Shown: piece after piece, positions 5,479 to 5,813 of the stretch
Layout of the letters: each line of letters begins with the position of its first letter
Numbering within the stretch: position 1 is the first letter of the stretch
From: Legionellales bacterium
GTDB taxonomy: Bacteria; Pseudomonadota; Gammaproteobacteria; Legionellales; Legionellaceae
Reading direction: 5' to 3'
Assembly (NCBI GenBank): GCA_003489505.1
Contig: DNMA01000084.1
Coordinates: 1 to 5,813 of the forward strand
DNA length: 5,813 bases
Position numbers and translations under genes: made by a program
Notes under the pieces: model-generated
The model's database searches: none
What the model saw: only the letters and a program-made list of their open reading frames with translations
Told to the model about the DNA's origin: nothing

Positions 5479-5813
5479 ATTCTCTTTCTCAACTTAGGAA
5501 ATAAACGTTGTTGAAGTTCCTCATAACTCGCATCTAAAAGTTGATTGCGGTGAGGTTCAGTATTCACTTGATTGCTAAAATATTTAGCAACATTCTCCAG
5601 ATTAAAGATATAGGGTTTATGGCTGAAAGTACTGGCTACCCATTGCCATGAAAGATTATTACTGGCTACATCCCCATCCAACAAATGATGTAAAAACCAC
5701 TTTGCACCGGCTTGCCATTTGATACGCCTAAAATGCACAACATAGCTAGCTAAATACATACGTGCATGATTATGAATATATCCAGTGGAGGTGAGCTCAT
5801 GAATCAATGCATC
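5475..5813 (-). CDS. Photolyase/cryptochrome FAD-binding domain protein (partial)
   Basis: The C-terminal 112 residues of a gene that continues past the right edge; reading is open from the first base pair, and an internal TTG is not its start. Numbering from the edge, ELTSTGYIHNHARM (6-19) and LLDGDVASNNLSWQWVAST (44-62) are the hallmark FAD-pocket motifs of DNA photolyases. By comparison with E. coli PhrB, D46 and D48 are the flavin-binding aspartates, N52 corresponds to N378, W56 and W58 to W382 and W384, and W33 to W359 of the electron-transfer chain. These support a redox-active flavin. After KPYIFN the usual tail with the RWxPEL motif is absent; a short tail ending in KLRKRI replaces it, marking a divergent subclass. 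Likely role: light-driven repair or a blue-light flavoprotein. Its stop overlaps the next start (ATGA at 5478-5475). Confidence 0.92.
   Translation of the reverse strand, partial: DALIHELTSTGYIHNHARMYLASYVVHFRRIKWQAGAKWFLHHLLDGDVASNNLSWQWVASTFSHKPYIFNLENVAKYFSNQVNTEPHRNQLLDASYEELQQRLFPKLRKRI

Overview
The window is AT-rich, gene-dense bacterial DNA. GreA, a YajR-type MFS transporter and a photolyase/DUF2256 cluster suggest a gammaproteobacterium. The AT-rich composition and the unrecognised membrane/coiled-coil proteins would suit the Legionellales (Legionella/Coxiella relatives), but that placement is inference; no rRNA or tRNA is present to test it.

Left part (1-1521, minus strand): a two-gene unit, fabL then greA. 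The enoyl-ACP reductase is a FabL, the type best known from Bacillus, and it keeps the Y-x6-K active-site spacing. It has its own promoter (TTGTAC-17-TATAAT) with an inverted repeat over the -35 box. greA follows 14 bases after fabL and ends in a clear intrinsic terminator at 107-130.

Middle (1535-2786, minus strand): two unrecognised membrane proteins, translationally coupled by a 14-base overlap. The first has an N-terminal glycine-rich membrane segment and a helical tail. The second has a two-helix membrane hairpin and a long coiled coil. They look like partners. Divergent from them (3074-4219, plus strand) is a YajR-like MFS transporter that lacks the C-terminal YAM domain of E. coli YajR. 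Its stop codon lies inside a very long perfect hairpin (4216-4266) followed by five T's.

Decayed stretch (4267-4916): directly after the hairpin comes the C-terminal third of an EamA/DMT-type transporter without its start. After that is a patchwork of short protein-like segments in different frames, read as an unrecognised broken gene. This looks like a rearrangement scar.

Right end (4917-5813, minus strand): a tightly overlapping three-gene cluster. In transcription order these are a photolyase/cryptochrome FAD-binding domain protein (runs off the window), a separate 143-residue protein resembling the N-terminal alpha/beta domain of photolyases, and a 45-residue four-cysteine DUF2256 protein. 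The photolyase-like architecture is therefore split into two polypeptides in reversed gene order, together with a probable small metal-binding partner. This is the most interesting system in the window.
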